Of a stretch of 64,000 nucleotides of DNA, positions 34,901 to 46,367 are shown piece by piece. The notes beneath the pieces were generated by a model. That model searched no databases. It worked only from the letters and a program-made list of their open reading frames with translations, and was not told the origin of the DNA. This stretch comes from Hamiltosporidium tvaerminnensis. Its lineage: Eukaryota; Microsporidia; Dubosqiidae. The position numbers and the translations under genes are program-made. The stretch is from positions 434,001 to 498,000 of the forward strand of contig CM061246.1 of assembly GCA_022605425.2 (NCBI GenBank), in the 5' to 3' direction. Positions within the stretch are counted from its first letter, which is position 1. Every line of letters starts with the position of its first letter.

Positions 34901-36144
34901 TCTAAATTGTCTTGAAATTTTACGAGAATAGGTTTTTTTGTTCCATTTAGACGTCAAAAGACACGTTTTTATCATCAAGAGTCTCATACAATCCTATTTT
35001 TGTTTGATTTTTAAACATTCCCATATATAATTTTCTTAAGCCTATATTTTGAAAGGAATGAGGTACATATATCGACATGCCTTTTTAAGAAGATATGAAA
35101 GGCGCTTTTTAGAAGTTCCACTTTTATATTTTCTTTCCAAGTAAATTTAGACCACTAGTTGCGTATTGCTTAGATAATGTATCCATATTATTTATATAAT
35201 ACATGCGGCGTCATAATCATATAGAAGACATCAGAATCTGATTTTCTTTGACGAATAGATTGATTTAGTCGAGAAGTTTGTCATGTGTTAATTTACATGA
35301 AGGCTATCGAGTTCGAAATGCCACTTTTTGTGTTTTATATATTGAAATTTTTTAAATTTCAAAAATAGTAATCTCCTATTGCTATGTACTGAATGTTGTT
35401 GAGCTAAAATGATGTCACGGTGGAAATAAATGGCTCTACATCGTAATATTTTCCTAAAGCTCCATTTCTTTTTACACTTCAGTCTGCGTTACGTTTTTTA
35501 GCACATTGATAGTAACAATACAGGCAAAATAATTATTGTGGGTTAAGAAGCTTTGGAATTTCCCTTTTTCATATATTTCTATACCTTATATGAATTGTGA
35601 AAGAAAAAAGTGAATTAATTTTTGCATGTCAGTTTTTACTGACTTAAATTTTGTGTGTAGTATAAATATTGCTTTCCTTCGGTAATAGCTTCAGCAAAGT
35701 TTTTTGAAATGCAATACAAGTGTTTTCTGTCAGAAGATTCGGTTGGGAGGAGATGGAATATATTGAATAAGACGAGGTCATATTCAAACATATAAATGTA
35801 TTCGAGTTTGCGTAGGTTTTTACGGACTTCTTGTTTTTATCGAGAATCGATAGACAAAAGGAAATCTCTTATCGGGTCTGCATATCTTTTATGATACTTT
35901 TTACTTTTCTTAGTTTAGTCTTTGTTGTTTAAATTTTGTTAATCTGTTTATTTTTCGCCAACTTTTTTTCTTATCTTTATATACCGAAGTAGCTAAAATG
36001 ATTAATGGAACATGAACATTGGAGATTCAATAGCATCAATTTAAATTATTAATTTATAACAATGTGTTCAAAGAAGTTTAGATGCTAGAAATCTGGTCTT
36101 TGGTTTATTTTTGTTAAAATAATTATGAATTATTTAACGACTAT
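31906..36144. other. Long AT-rich region without recognised features
   Basis: 4.2 kb, the longest gene-free stretch here. No frame over 60 codons and no copies of F1, F2, F3 or the LINE recognised. It may hold older decayed elements. Confidence 0.4.
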
Positions 36145-36147
36145 CCC
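36145..36147 (+). promoter_or_regulatory. CCC pre-start motif
   Basis: CCC five bases before the ATG at 36153, in an otherwise AT-rich leader. Confidence 0.4.
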
Positions 36148-36152
36148 TCATA

Positions 36153-38540
36153 ATGGTTGAAGATGAAATTGAAATAAATCTCTTTCATATAATAAAAACC
36201 AATAGTAATGTTGATATACAGATTTATAAAGCCATAGAATTTGTTAAACTGTTTCAAACAACATTTCCTTCAAAAATAGCACCATATTTTTTAAAACATT
36301 CATTTAATTATTTATCGTTGCACAAAAAAATGTTAAATTATTTAAATTTAGAAACCAAGACGCGTTTTTTACCAGGAATGTTTTCATTTTATTTTAAAAT
36401 TCTAAAAAATATTAAAAAAGAAAAAGAACACTTTATAATATATGATTGTATGTCGATATATTTAAAAAATGTGTTAAACGAAAAAATTTCTGAAGAATCT
36501 AAGAAACGTATTTTTGAATTTTTTTATTTTAATAAAATTAAAAATTATAAAAATAAAACCGAACTTTTAAAATTAGTTTTTGAAAAAATTTCAGAAAAAG
36601 ATAAATTAAAATTTATGTGTATAAATGTACTGAATTATATAGAAATGAACGAAGAAAATTATTTAAGTTTGAATTTGTTTATTAAAAATGAAATTTTTGA
36701 TATTTATAATGAGTTTATTTTTAAGATAAAAAGCAAATCAAATTTGAAATCAGAAGCAGAATCTAATTTTAAACATCTAACACTTAAAACCCTTAAAGTT
36801 AATTCTTTATTTACTGATTCGATTAAAAAGAATAATATAAAAGATACTTTAGATGATTTTGCAGTAGAAAACCAGAAAGAAAATAATGAAATTAGTTTTC
36901 AAATTAAAAATATTGCATTTCAACTTGAAATACCATTAAAAACCATTGATTCTTTATTAAAAATACAAAAATTTGAATACGATGATCGGATATATGATAT
37001 TATAAATGAAATATATTCTAAAAATTATTACAAAAGAAAAATCATTGAGTCGATTCTTAAAAATATGCATTTATATTTTTATAGAAACATAAAAAATCCG
37101 TTTATACAATTTTTACCAGTTAATGAATTTACGATTCAAAAATTAACTTCAAATTATTCATTAGAAAATATAGAAAAGTATCTTGAAAAGTGTAATAAAA
37201 CAAATATGGATTATCACATGGATTCCTATAATTTACTTTTAAAATATCTAAATGATACTACCGATCTAAATTATATTTTTAATTCTAATTTTAATAAAAT
37301 ATTTTCTGTAAAAAAATTGATTGAAAAAAACTATGAAAAAATTTTAAATGAAATATTTTTAAGTTTATCCAGTCAATCGGAAAAAAACAGAAACTTTAAT
37401 AGAAATGAACTTCAATTTATGGTTATTTTTAGAAATCTAATAGAAATAAGACCATCTAATAGAATAAATGAAATTATTAAAAAATTTATTCCGGAATTTC
37501 ATAAGAATATTAATTCTGAAGTTTGTTTGTTTCAATTTGGCTTACTAAAGGTTGTTTTACGTAAAAGAATTTTGAATCGTAAAACTCTAAAATTTATATT
37601 CAAAGAATTTATTTTTTGTGAAAGCAATGAAGTAGATATTAATTCGGATCTATTTGATATTTACGGGCTGATTTTAGATGATTATTATTTAATGGATTTC
37701 TATTTAGAAGAGCAAAGATGTAAAAATTGTTCGGGTGTTGAGTGCAATAACAAAGGCTGTAAACCCGAAAAAATATTAGAAAAGATACTACTTGAACCAG
37801 ATTCTTTGCCTAAAAAGAAAACACAAGAGAATGTTAATATAATTGAAATGCACCAAACAGAAATATACAACGAATTCAAAATGAAATTAATCAAATTTGA
37901 GCATAATAAGTCTAAAAATTCCAACGAAATAGCCGTTAATAAATATTGTATTTTTGGTTTTGATAAGAAAAATGTATCTAATTTATTATCTTTTCTTTCT
38001 CCTCGAATTGAAATACAACAAATTAATGATTTGGATAAAGACAATGTTTATGTTCTTATTTCAAAGATATGGGATATATTGATTCTCAAGTCTATAAAAG
38101 AGTCGGATACAAGCATTTTACTTCTTTTTATTAAAATGATAAAATATTCAAAAGATTTTCTCGGAAAAAGAATGCAGACCAGTAAAATATTAAAAAATAT
38201 TATTGACGATCATAAAAATTTTAATTTACTGGAAAAATCAAGATTTAAAATTTTCTTGTTCTTCCTTTTGGAAATAATCAGAAATATTTCTTTATACAGA
38301 GAATATTTTTTCTATATTTTTAATATATTATTAGATTTATTTGATTACTTTCCAAATATGGTTAAATTTGTACTCATTGCCTTATTTGCTAAAAATCCTT
38401 TTCATTTTAAGTTTCTATACCTTTGTTGCTTTGCAAGAAACAATTTTACCAAATATGGAATACAACGATCCAATTTTGATCTAAATAACAAATTTTATAT
38501 TTATGTACTTGTAAGAGATATAAATTGTTTCATAAAATAA
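36153..38540 (+). CDS. Large helical-repeat protein of unknown function (795 aa)
   Basis: Intact frame with ATG and a CCC motif upstream. The sequence is rich in Lys, Asn, Ile, Leu and Phe and looks almost entirely helical, like a HEAT/ARM-type solenoid. Residues ~205-245 form a low-complexity Ser/Asn/Lys linker. Residues 523-536 hold four cysteines (C-x2-C-x4-C-x4-C), possibly a metal site. About 545-600 is another charged linker, and the last 150 residues are hydrophobic amphipathic helices. No signal peptide or convincing membrane segment. It could be a scaffold of a transport, nuclear-pore or mRNA-processing complex, but nothing visible decides between these, so no name is given. Length and intact frame make it a real gene. 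Confidence 0.85.
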   Translation: MVEDEIEINLFHIIKTNSNVDIQIYKAIEFVKLFQTTFPSKIAPYFLKHSFNYLSLHKKMLNYLNLETKTRFLPGMFSFYFKILKNIKKEKEHFIIYDCMSIYLKNVLNEKISEESKKRIFEFFYFNKIKNYKNKTELLKLVFEKISEKDKLKFMCINVLNYIEMNEENYLSLNLFIKNEIFDIYNEFIFKIKSKSNLKSEAESNFKHLTLKTLKVNSLFTDSIKKNNIKDTLDDFAVENQKENNEISFQIKNIAFQLEIPLKTIDSLLKIQKFEYDDRIYDIINEIYSKNYYKRKIIESILKNMHLYFYRNIKNPFIQFLPVNEFTIQKLTSNYSLENIEKYLEKCNKTNMDYHMDSYNLLLKYLNDTTDLNYIFNSNFNKIFSVKKLIEKNYEKILNEIFLSLSSQSEKNRNFNRNELQFMVIFRNLIEIRPSNRINEIIKKFIPEFHKNINSEVCLFQFGLLKVVLRKRILNRKTLKFIFKEFIFCESNEVDINSDLFDIYGLILDDYYLMDFYLEEQRCKNCSGVECNNKGCKPEKILEKILLEPDSLPKKKTQENVNIIEMHQTEIYNEFKMKLIKFEHNKSKNSNEIAVNKYCIFGFDKKNVSNLLSFLSPRIEIQQINDLDKDNVYVLISKIWDILILKSIKESDTSILLLFIKMIKYSKDFLGKRMQTSKILKNIIDDHKNFNLLEKSRFKIFLFFLLEIIRNISLYREYFFYIFNILLDLFDYFPNMVKFVLIALFAKNPFHFKFLYLCCFARNNFTKYGIQRSNFDLNNKFYIYVLVRDINCFIK

Positions 38541-38845
38541 ATTTTAGAATGTAATGGTTTCTACAAACAAATTTATATTTTATTCTTATTTTGTGTTAAT
38601 TCCTTTGATTTATTAATAGTATTTTATTTTTTTAACTATAATTACGTAAAGTTTATCTTCTATTTTTTTTATATTCAGATTTATAAATATCAATTTCTAC
38701 AAATCTCTTCAAATCATTTCTAGTATTTGAAATGCTTAAAATTAAAACAGAATTATTTACTTTTAATTAGCCTAATATATTTTTTCAATTATTATGAAGC
38801 ATGTGTCTAAAATTTTTAATATAGTAAAATCAAATTTTTATGAAA
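38541..38845. other. Spacer between the 795-aa gene and LINE copy A
   Basis: AT-rich; nothing recognised. Confidence 0.4.
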
Positions 38846-41800
38846 ATGTCAATGAGTAGAAAAAAAATTGACAGCGATAATATAAAAAATGAAGAAATAA
38901 AGGCTGTAAACAACTAGGAAATTAGTTTAAAAGAGACAAAAACGTGTGATAGAGATGTAGTGACTATATCCGAGCGCTTCCACCAAAACCAACCATCTAT
39001 AACAAAACCCACTCCCCATCGAGCACTACGTTATATGTTACTACAGTCAGCCTGATCGATTCCGCACCCCCTTCTTCCTGTCTCGATTCGTCTGCTTGTA
39101 TACCAGCCAACACAATGGAAAACCTCAATGCACCTGCAATTCCAGAAGGAAATCGACTGATGGTATTGCATTCAATACTTGACTCTGTCACAGCCGTAGA
39201 GCAGGAATGGCTAGATCTGCTACTTCAGCAGTGCAAAAATGGTTTGTGAGAATGCCTATAAATGGCTAGTCTGCAATTCTTAGGTACTATAATAGGAAAT
39301 TTGGTCGAACTGTTGATATCGATGTCTTAAAAAAATAGAAACAAAATGAGGCAGAAGGAGAAATAAGCCTAGAAAAGAAAAGAGAGCGATGTAGAATCGT
39401 CACTTGTCTATACGAGCCATGTTCCTTAACGACACTACACTCTATATGAACCCGAGAGAAAAATTCTTGTGTAAAATCATAAAAATTCTCGGAGAAGGAA
39501 ATCGGAGATGTAGCGATCCGAACTAGAAAACTGCCAAGTGAATTTGTTGAAAGTAAAGTTTTGGAACTCAAAAATCGGATCACAGGTAAATATGCTGAAT
39601 TTTCTGTACCTAAGAATGTATGTGATGCAGCTCGAATCATCCAGGCGGCCCATGTATGCTATGACGAGCCAAAACGTAAAGAGAAGCCAAGATTCACTTG
39701 GAAGGAAAATATAGAAAGTAAAATTTCTAAGTTGTCACTTTCCAAGATCTCCTTGAGAAGGCTTATAAACAAGAAAACTCTTCACTTTAGAAACGAAAAG
39801 TCTCAGAAAAATTATGCTTGAGTATAATTTAGACTTAAGCAAAATAAATGATCTTCTGAGGCTTTGGTTGAGAAGAATGAGGCTTTGAATGTGTACGAGA
39901 AAAAAATTACGATGCATGAAAGTAGGAGGAAATTCCGAAAAGAGAATCGTATGTTTGAGATTTTCAGAGTTCGATTTTATCTAGGATTAACCGAGCGCGT
40001 TGAATCCGAGCATGTAGTTTATCGTGACGAAATTTTAGAATTTTGGTCTATATTGTGGAACAAAAATGATAAAGTAGTTACATATGATGAGTATTTGATA
40101 CCTTTTGTCAGATACGCAACAGATAATGTTTCCATCACTTGAAGAGTTTATAGATATCATCAATTGGCTGCCTAACTGGAAAGCCGCTGGAATTGATGTT
40201 TTTATAACTTTTACATTAAGAAACTTACGAGCTTTCATAAATATCTTTACGATATTGTGAAAGTCATATGTTTAGAAGGAACGGCACAAGCCGACTGGTA
40301 CTATTGTAAACTTACTTATCTGATACCATAAAGGTACACTAAAGACTAGTTATGATACAGACCAATAACCTGTATAAACTGAAGTCAAACATGTGTTACT
40401 AAAGTGGTACAGATTGAAGTGAAAACAAGTATTCTTTCAGATAATTCGTTGGGAGCAGTTAGAGGAGTGCAAAGAGCAAAAGAACAGGCCTTATCGAATG
40501 ATCATGAATAAAGAGTACGGAAACAATCTTAAAGAAACATGGATATATGTCGAAAAGACTTATGATCCAACAGATCCTGCTTATTTTACTCAATGCATTG
40601 AGAACCTATATTTACCGTATTGAATCCTAAAATTTATTAAAATAATTATATCAAAATAGAAACTTGATATATCATTAGAGCCTGAAAAAACTATGTGCAA
40701 AAAGATCGATAGAGAGATTTACAATAAGATAGTCTGTCACCATTATTGTTTGTATTGTGTATAGATCCACTGAGCTGAAAGCTTAATGAAAAATACACAA
40801 AAGTGACAGTACAAACAGATGCAGAATCTCATTCTACCAATCATCTCTTGTTTATAATGATATTAAGCTCCTTGCCGAAGATGGCCAAACATTAGAAGAA
40901 ATGACGGAGGTGGTTAAAAAGTTTATGAATAATATAGGATTGGAAATTAACAAAGAGAACTCAGCCACTAATGATCCATGTCGTGAATATACTGCTAATA
41001 TTCTGAAAAGAATAGGTGTTTATAAATACCTTGGAATTATAGAAGATAGCAGAGTAATTCCAACAAGTAATCGCTTGAGGAAGTACAGACTAAACTTTTA
41101 GCACGAGTAGAAAGACTTTTTTGCACGAGATTAAATGCAAGAAATTTATTTCAAGCCATTCATCAACATGCAATTTCTTTACTAAACTATCATATAGGTG
41201 TACTCCGACTAGAACCGGCTGACTTTTCTAAGTTAGATGATGCGGTGCGTGCAGTGTTAGTAAAGAACAAAATACATCTACGCCCAGGATGCAAAGAACG
41301 TCTATACCTTCCACGTAAAGAACTTGGAAGAGGTTTAGATAGTGTCGAGTTCAAAAGCGAACAATGTTTTTGCAACTCTTGGATTGTCTGTAAAAACATA
41401 AATATACATCGACCAGAAGAGCAGCAATCCTAAAGGTTGTGAATAGTAATAAAACTCACCTTTCACTAATTAAAAAGTTTTTAAAAATAAAATACGGGTT
41501 GGAAGAGGAAGTCACAAAAAAGAAATTGGAAGAAGCTGAACTAGCTAACCTATATAATGAAATCAAAAACCGAAAACTACATTCAAAGTTATATAGCGCT
41601 AGAAATAACGAGCTGGTAATTGTAAATGACTCTTCAAGATGGTGAAAGAAAGGAAGTTTAAAACCACTTGATGGAGCAGTGGTCTGTTATATCCAGCATA
41701 GAAATGTATTCCGGGGTGCAGAAGGTATGTGTCAACACTGCAACCAGTCTAGGAAAACAGTAGATCACCTAGCAACGAGATGTGAAAAAATGCTTGGTTA

Positions 41801-42600
41801 TGACTATACTAGACTACACAATAAAGTGATACGATGTATACATTTATTCTTGCTGAATAAATATAAGTTTAAGTCTTCGAAACGAATTAGAAGCCACTCA
41901 GTTCAAGAAATTCTTGATAACGAATATGCAGAGATAAGAGTGGACACCAGAATAAAAACTGATGTCAAGATTCGGTGTAACAGACCAGATATATTTATTT
42001 TAGACAAGAGACATAATAGGATAACCCTCATTGAAGTAGGAATCACATCCCAAGACTCTCTTCAAATAGTTGAAACAGAGAAGCTTAGGAAGTATGACCT
42101 ATTAGCAAATGAGTTAGGTCTTATTTATAAATGCAGCGTAGAGATAATTCCTTATGTGATGACCTGGGACGGTATTGTGACAAAATACCATAAGACGTAT
42201 GTTAAGAGACTGCAAATACCCATGAATCATGAGGCATATATACAATCCATAGTACTCAAGAAGACAGTCAAAACAATTTCTTTTGATCGACGAAGAGGAC
42301 TTGAGTCAGGTCCAAATGCCGAGGAGAGCTGGGAGAGAGCATTATTAAGTGTTATTTTAGGAGCCGAAATGCATAAACAACCAATACCCCCTTTAAAGCA
42401 AGTAGACAACAAGGAAGATGATGTTAAAACGGAAAATACAAAAAATATTTTACCCCTTATTTTGTATGGTTTAACCACAGCAAAGGAACCAACAACTAAT
42501 ACAAATGAATAATTGGAAGTTGAAGGATGAGATAGAAATTGTTGAAATGATGGAAAGAATTATTTAAAAGAGAAAAATTTGTTAGCCCAGAATTTTATTA
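38846..42600 (+). mobile_element. RLE-type non-LTR retrotransposon, copy A (degenerate)
   Basis: Collinear with copy B on the opposite strand. The 5' two-thirds (N-terminal region and RT motifs up to about 40608) carries many stops and frameshifts relative to B. From ~40609 to ~42530 it is nearly identical to B, including B's private lesions: a TGA after SSRW at 41642, and the base loss at the RT FIDD catalytic motif near 40855. The 3' end reads GCCCAGAATTTTATTAAAT. Confidence 0.9.
41679..42512 (+). pseudogene. LINE copy A: zinc knuckle and restriction-like endonuclease domain
   Basis: A 277-codon frame encoding C-x2-C-x8-H-x4-C (CQHC...H...C) followed by RPDIFILDK...LIEVG, the PD...E-V core of the R2-type restriction-like endonuclease. 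It ends early relative to copy B (stop after TNTNE) and lacks the acidic EEEIEVVEM tail. Its open frame is part of the dead element, not an independent gene. Confidence 0.8.
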
Positions 42601-42639
42601 AATGAATTATTAAGATGTCAGAATTTTTTTTTCTAAAAA

Positions 42640-43620
42640 TCATTTTCAATATTTTATATTAAACATTTATTATAGACAAAATATGATAACCTTCATTAAA
42701 GTATGACTTACTTCTCAAAATTAACTTCAAATATTCAAAACGGAAGAAGTTAGAATGTAATACTTGTTAGAAAGGATTCTGGTACTATTAATTGTAGTGT
42801 GGACATAATTTCTTATTTGATAACCAGATATGGTATTGTGATTGAATAAGATAATTCACACCTTATTTATGTATTTAGTATCTCGCTTCTTTCCTACAGA
42901 TGGAACACAATCCAACGATGAACCATAGCTTCGCCAAGTTCTAGGCGTTCCAAAGACGATTTTCCTTGATTGGCTAGGTTGTCAGTCTCACACAAACTTT
43001 CCGAAAGGTAGATAAAGAGTGCACCAACCGGTGTTATTCACACCTTAAAAAAAACTAAAATTTCCATGAATATATAGACATAGATTCGGTTAATAGTGCT
43101 GCAAAACGACTGTCAAACCAATTTCTATTTTTAATAATATGGACTTGAGATCGGGCTAAATACCGAAGAGAACGTCATATGGTGTTTTAGAAGAGGCTGA
43201 GATGCAAAAACAATCAAAACTATATTTGTGGCAAGCTATCTATCATGAAAACTGCGTGTTTAGGTTGGATACCTGAATGGTGCGCTCGGTATCTACCTTA
43301 ATAGAAAGCGTGTAGTGGTCTGACCACCCAATCAACAAAAAAAAATTCTGGAACGCTTATAACTTGGCTAAGCTTTTATTCATCTTAGGATCATATTCTT
43401 TTTGTAGGAAGAAGAAATCATTTATAAAAAAAATAATCATGATGGTGTCGTTAAACATGTCAAAACGAAAAGATAACACACCCATTATTTATGATGGAGA
43501 AACCACACCAGGGAAACCGATTATTAGTATAAACGAAGATTTAGATACTACAAGAAGAAATTAAAACCGTTAAAGTGGTATCTAAAAAAATGTTTCGGAA
43601 AATATTTAAATCTTGAATTT
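42640..43620 (+). mobile_element. Decayed LINE remnant, split by insertions
   Basis: Degenerate endonuclease-region similarity at 42660-42850, 3'-region similarity at 43050-43230 (GGACTTGAGATCGGGCTAAA), and tail similarity at 43460-43610 (GGAGAAACCACACC..., matching the tail in the 6863-7242 copy). The first gap is the F3 SINE at 42866-43035. The second (~43235-43460) matches nothing else in the window. Confidence 0.7.
42866..43035 (-). mobile_element. F3 SINE, 5'-truncated copy
   Basis: A 170-bp copy aligning with the F3 element at 50211-50423 but lacking most of the tRNA-like head. Perfect 12-bp duplications ATTCACACCTTA at 42854-42865 and 43036-43047. Inserted into a LINE remnant. Confidence 0.85.
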
Positions 43621-43953
43621 TATTGTATAAAAGCATAATTTGTTTCGAAAAATCTCCAGATCAAGCTTTTTTTCTATTTAATTGAAGTTTGGCTGTAAAG
43701 CTATTTTACTTTAAATAAGCCAAATAGTTTTAAGAAAGTAATTTATTTTAGATTATTTCCATGAAAAAAAATAGAAAAAGGGAGTGTTCTATCCAAAAAA
43801 AATAAATTGTAAACTTGGGTTTATTTCATTACCACAGAGAGCTTAAAAGAGAAGCAGACTTGATTTCAGCGTAAGCTTTTATTGCACACTTCATTTATAG
43901 AGTAAATAATGTAAGTAATAATTTAAGAATAAGTTTTTATTTTTACTTGAATC

Positions 43954-44181
43954 TCAAATTTTCCTTTTAAAATACATCAAAGCAGTATAAATGCCTCTAT
44001 TGAGAGAGTTTTCTGTATATTTTTGTTCATATTCAATGCTTGTATTCTTTATCAACGGCTCATGTGATTTATTGATTTCCGAGAGCTCTTTTATAAAAGC
44101 TTCCTCATCAGATTCTATAAAGACAAAATTTGAATATTTTTGTAATCTTTCTTGTCTTCTTCGTTCAATTTCATCGTCCAT
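43954..44181 (-). CDS. Small hypothetical protein (75 aa)
   Basis: Not recognised. Hydrophilic and helix-rich: MDDEIERRRQERLQKYSNF, then an acidic stretch with KELSEINK, ending LMYFKRKI. ATG start, with CCCC (minus strand) 22 bases upstream at 44204-44207, further away than at other genes. It sits in the spacer of the LINE inverted repeat, between a LINE remnant and copy B, so its expression might be affected by either. It could be a genuine small conserved gene, since it resembles none of the repeats, or a chance frame. Confidence 0.5.
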   Translation of the reverse strand: MDDEIERRRQERLQKYSNFVFIESDEEAFIKELSEINKSHEPLIKNTSIEYEQKYTENSLNRGIYTALMYFKRKI

Positions 44182-44424
44182 ACAAAAATTAAAGAAATAT
44201 TAAGGGGAACGAAAATAAAAACGCTACAACTTAAAAATATAAATGAAGCATTCTTCTATCGAATGAATCTGTTGATTGAAAAAGAGGCACAATTTATTGT
44301 AATAATTATAAGATTGAATTGTAAATTTTAAAAATGTAGGATGTGTTAAATAAAAGAAGTACTTAAAAAATTAAATGTAAATTTTTATTTAATAAAATTC
44401 TGGGTTAACAAATTTTTCTCTTTT

Positions 44425-45312
44425 CTAAATAATTCTTTCCACCATTTCAACCACTTCTATCTCTTCCTCAAACTCCAACTCTTCATTTGTATTTGTTATT
44501 GGTTCCTTTGCTGTGGTTATGCCATCCAAAATAAGGGGTAAAATATTTTTTGTATTTTCCGTTTTAACATCATCTTCCTTGTTGTCTACTTGCTTTAAAG
44601 GGGGTATTGGTTGTTTATGCATTTCGGCTCCTAAAATAACACTTAATAATGCTCTCTCCCAGCTCTCCTCGGCATTTGGACCAGACTCAAGTCCTCTTCG
44701 TCGATCAAAAGAAATTGTTTTGACTGTCTTCTTGAGTACTATGGATTGTATATATGCCTCTACATTCATGGGTATTTGCAGTCTCTTAACATACGTCTTA
44801 TGGTATTTTGTCACAATACCGTCCCAGGTCATCACATAAGGAATTATCTCTATATTGCATTTATAAATAAGACCTAACTCATTTGCTAATAGGTCATACT
44901 TCCTAAGCTTCTCTGTTTCAACTATTTGAAGAGAGTCTTGGGATGTGATTCCTACTTCAATGAGGGTTATCCTATTATGTCTCTTGTCTAAAATAAATAT
45001 ATCTGGTCTGTTACACCGAATCTTGACATCAGTTTTTATTCTGGTGTCCACTCTTATCTCTGCATATTCGTTATCAAGAATTTCTTGAACTGAGTGGCTT
45101 CTAATTCGTTTCGAAGACTTAAACTTATATTTATTCAGCAAGAATAAATGTATACATCGTATCACTTTATTGTGTAGTCTAGTATAGTCATAACCAAGCA
45201 TTTTTTCACATCTCGTTGCTAGGTGATCTACTGTTTTCCTAGACTGGTTGCAGTGTTGACACATACCTTCTGCACCCCGGAATACATTTCTATGCTGGAT
45301 ATAACAGACCAC
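44425..45312 (-). pseudogene. LINE copy B: zinc knuckle, restriction-like endonuclease and acidic tail
   Basis: A 295-codon open stretch. Residues ~18-35 form C-x2-C-x8-H-x4-C; RPDIFILDK with LIEVG 11 residues on gives the PD...E-V nuclease core that would nick the target DNA. FDRRRGLESG follows, then an acidic C-terminal tail (EELEFEEEIEVVEM). The stretch is intact, but translation would have to pass the TGA near 45350, so it is not expressed as part of one protein unless recoded. Confidence 0.82.
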
Positions 45313-46367
45313 TGCTCCATCAAGTGGTTTTAAACTTCCTTTCTTTCACCATCTTGAAGAGTCATTTACAATTACCAGCTCGTTATTTCTAGCGCTATAT
45401 AACTTTGAATGTAGTTTTCGGTTTTTGATTTCATTATATAGGTTAGCTAGTTCAGCTTCTTCCAATTTCTTTTTTGTGACTTCCTCTTCCAACCCGTATT
45501 TTTTTTTTAAAAAGTTTTTAATTAGTGAAAGGTGGGTTTTATTACTATTCACAACCTTTAGGATTGCTGCTCTTCTGGTCGATGTATATTTATGTTTTTA
45601 CAGACAATCCAAGAGTTGCAAAAACATTGTTCGCTTTTGAACTCGACACTATCTAAACCTCTTCCAAGTTCTTTACGTGGAAGGTATAGACGTTCTTTGC
45701 ATCCTGGGCGTAGATGTATTTTGTTCTTTACTAACACTGCACGCACCGCATCATCTAACTTAGAGAAGTCAGCCGGTTCAAGTCGGAGTACACCTATATG
45801 ATAGTTTAGTAAAGAAATTGCATGTTGATTAATGGCTTGAAATAAATTTCTTGCATTTAATCTCGTGCGACAAAGTCTTTCTACTCGTGCTATAAGTTTG
45901 GTCTGTACTTCCTCAAGCGATTACTTGTTGGAATTACTCTGCTATCTTCTATAATTCCAAGGTATTTATAAACACCTATTCTTTTCAGAATATTAGCAGT
46001 ATATTCACGACATGGATCATTAGTGGCTGAGTTCTCTTTGTTAATTTCCAATCCTATATTATTCATAAACTTTTTAACCACCTCCGTCATTTCTTCTAAT
46101 GTTTGGCCATCTTCGGCAAGGAGCTTAATATCATTATAAACAAGAGATGATTGGTAGAATGAGATTCTGCATCTGTTTGTACTGTCACTTTTGTGTATTT
46201 TTCATTAAGCTTTCAGCTCAGTGGATCTATACACAATACAAACAATAATGGTGACAGACTATCTTATTGTAAATCTCTCTATCGATCTTTTTGCACATAG
46301 TTTTTTCAGGCTCTAATGATATATCAAGTTTCTATTTTGATATAATTATTTTAATAAATTTTAGGAT

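Noticed and set aside
43256-43335. Possible tRNA-like sequence
   Set aside because: A short stem around TGGTCTGACCA is visible, but I could not place a full cloverleaf or a standard B box.
44513-44839. 108-codon plus-strand frame, repeated at 61279-61605
   Set aside because: Antisense shadow of the LINE acidic tail and endonuclease; conserved only because the LINE copies are.
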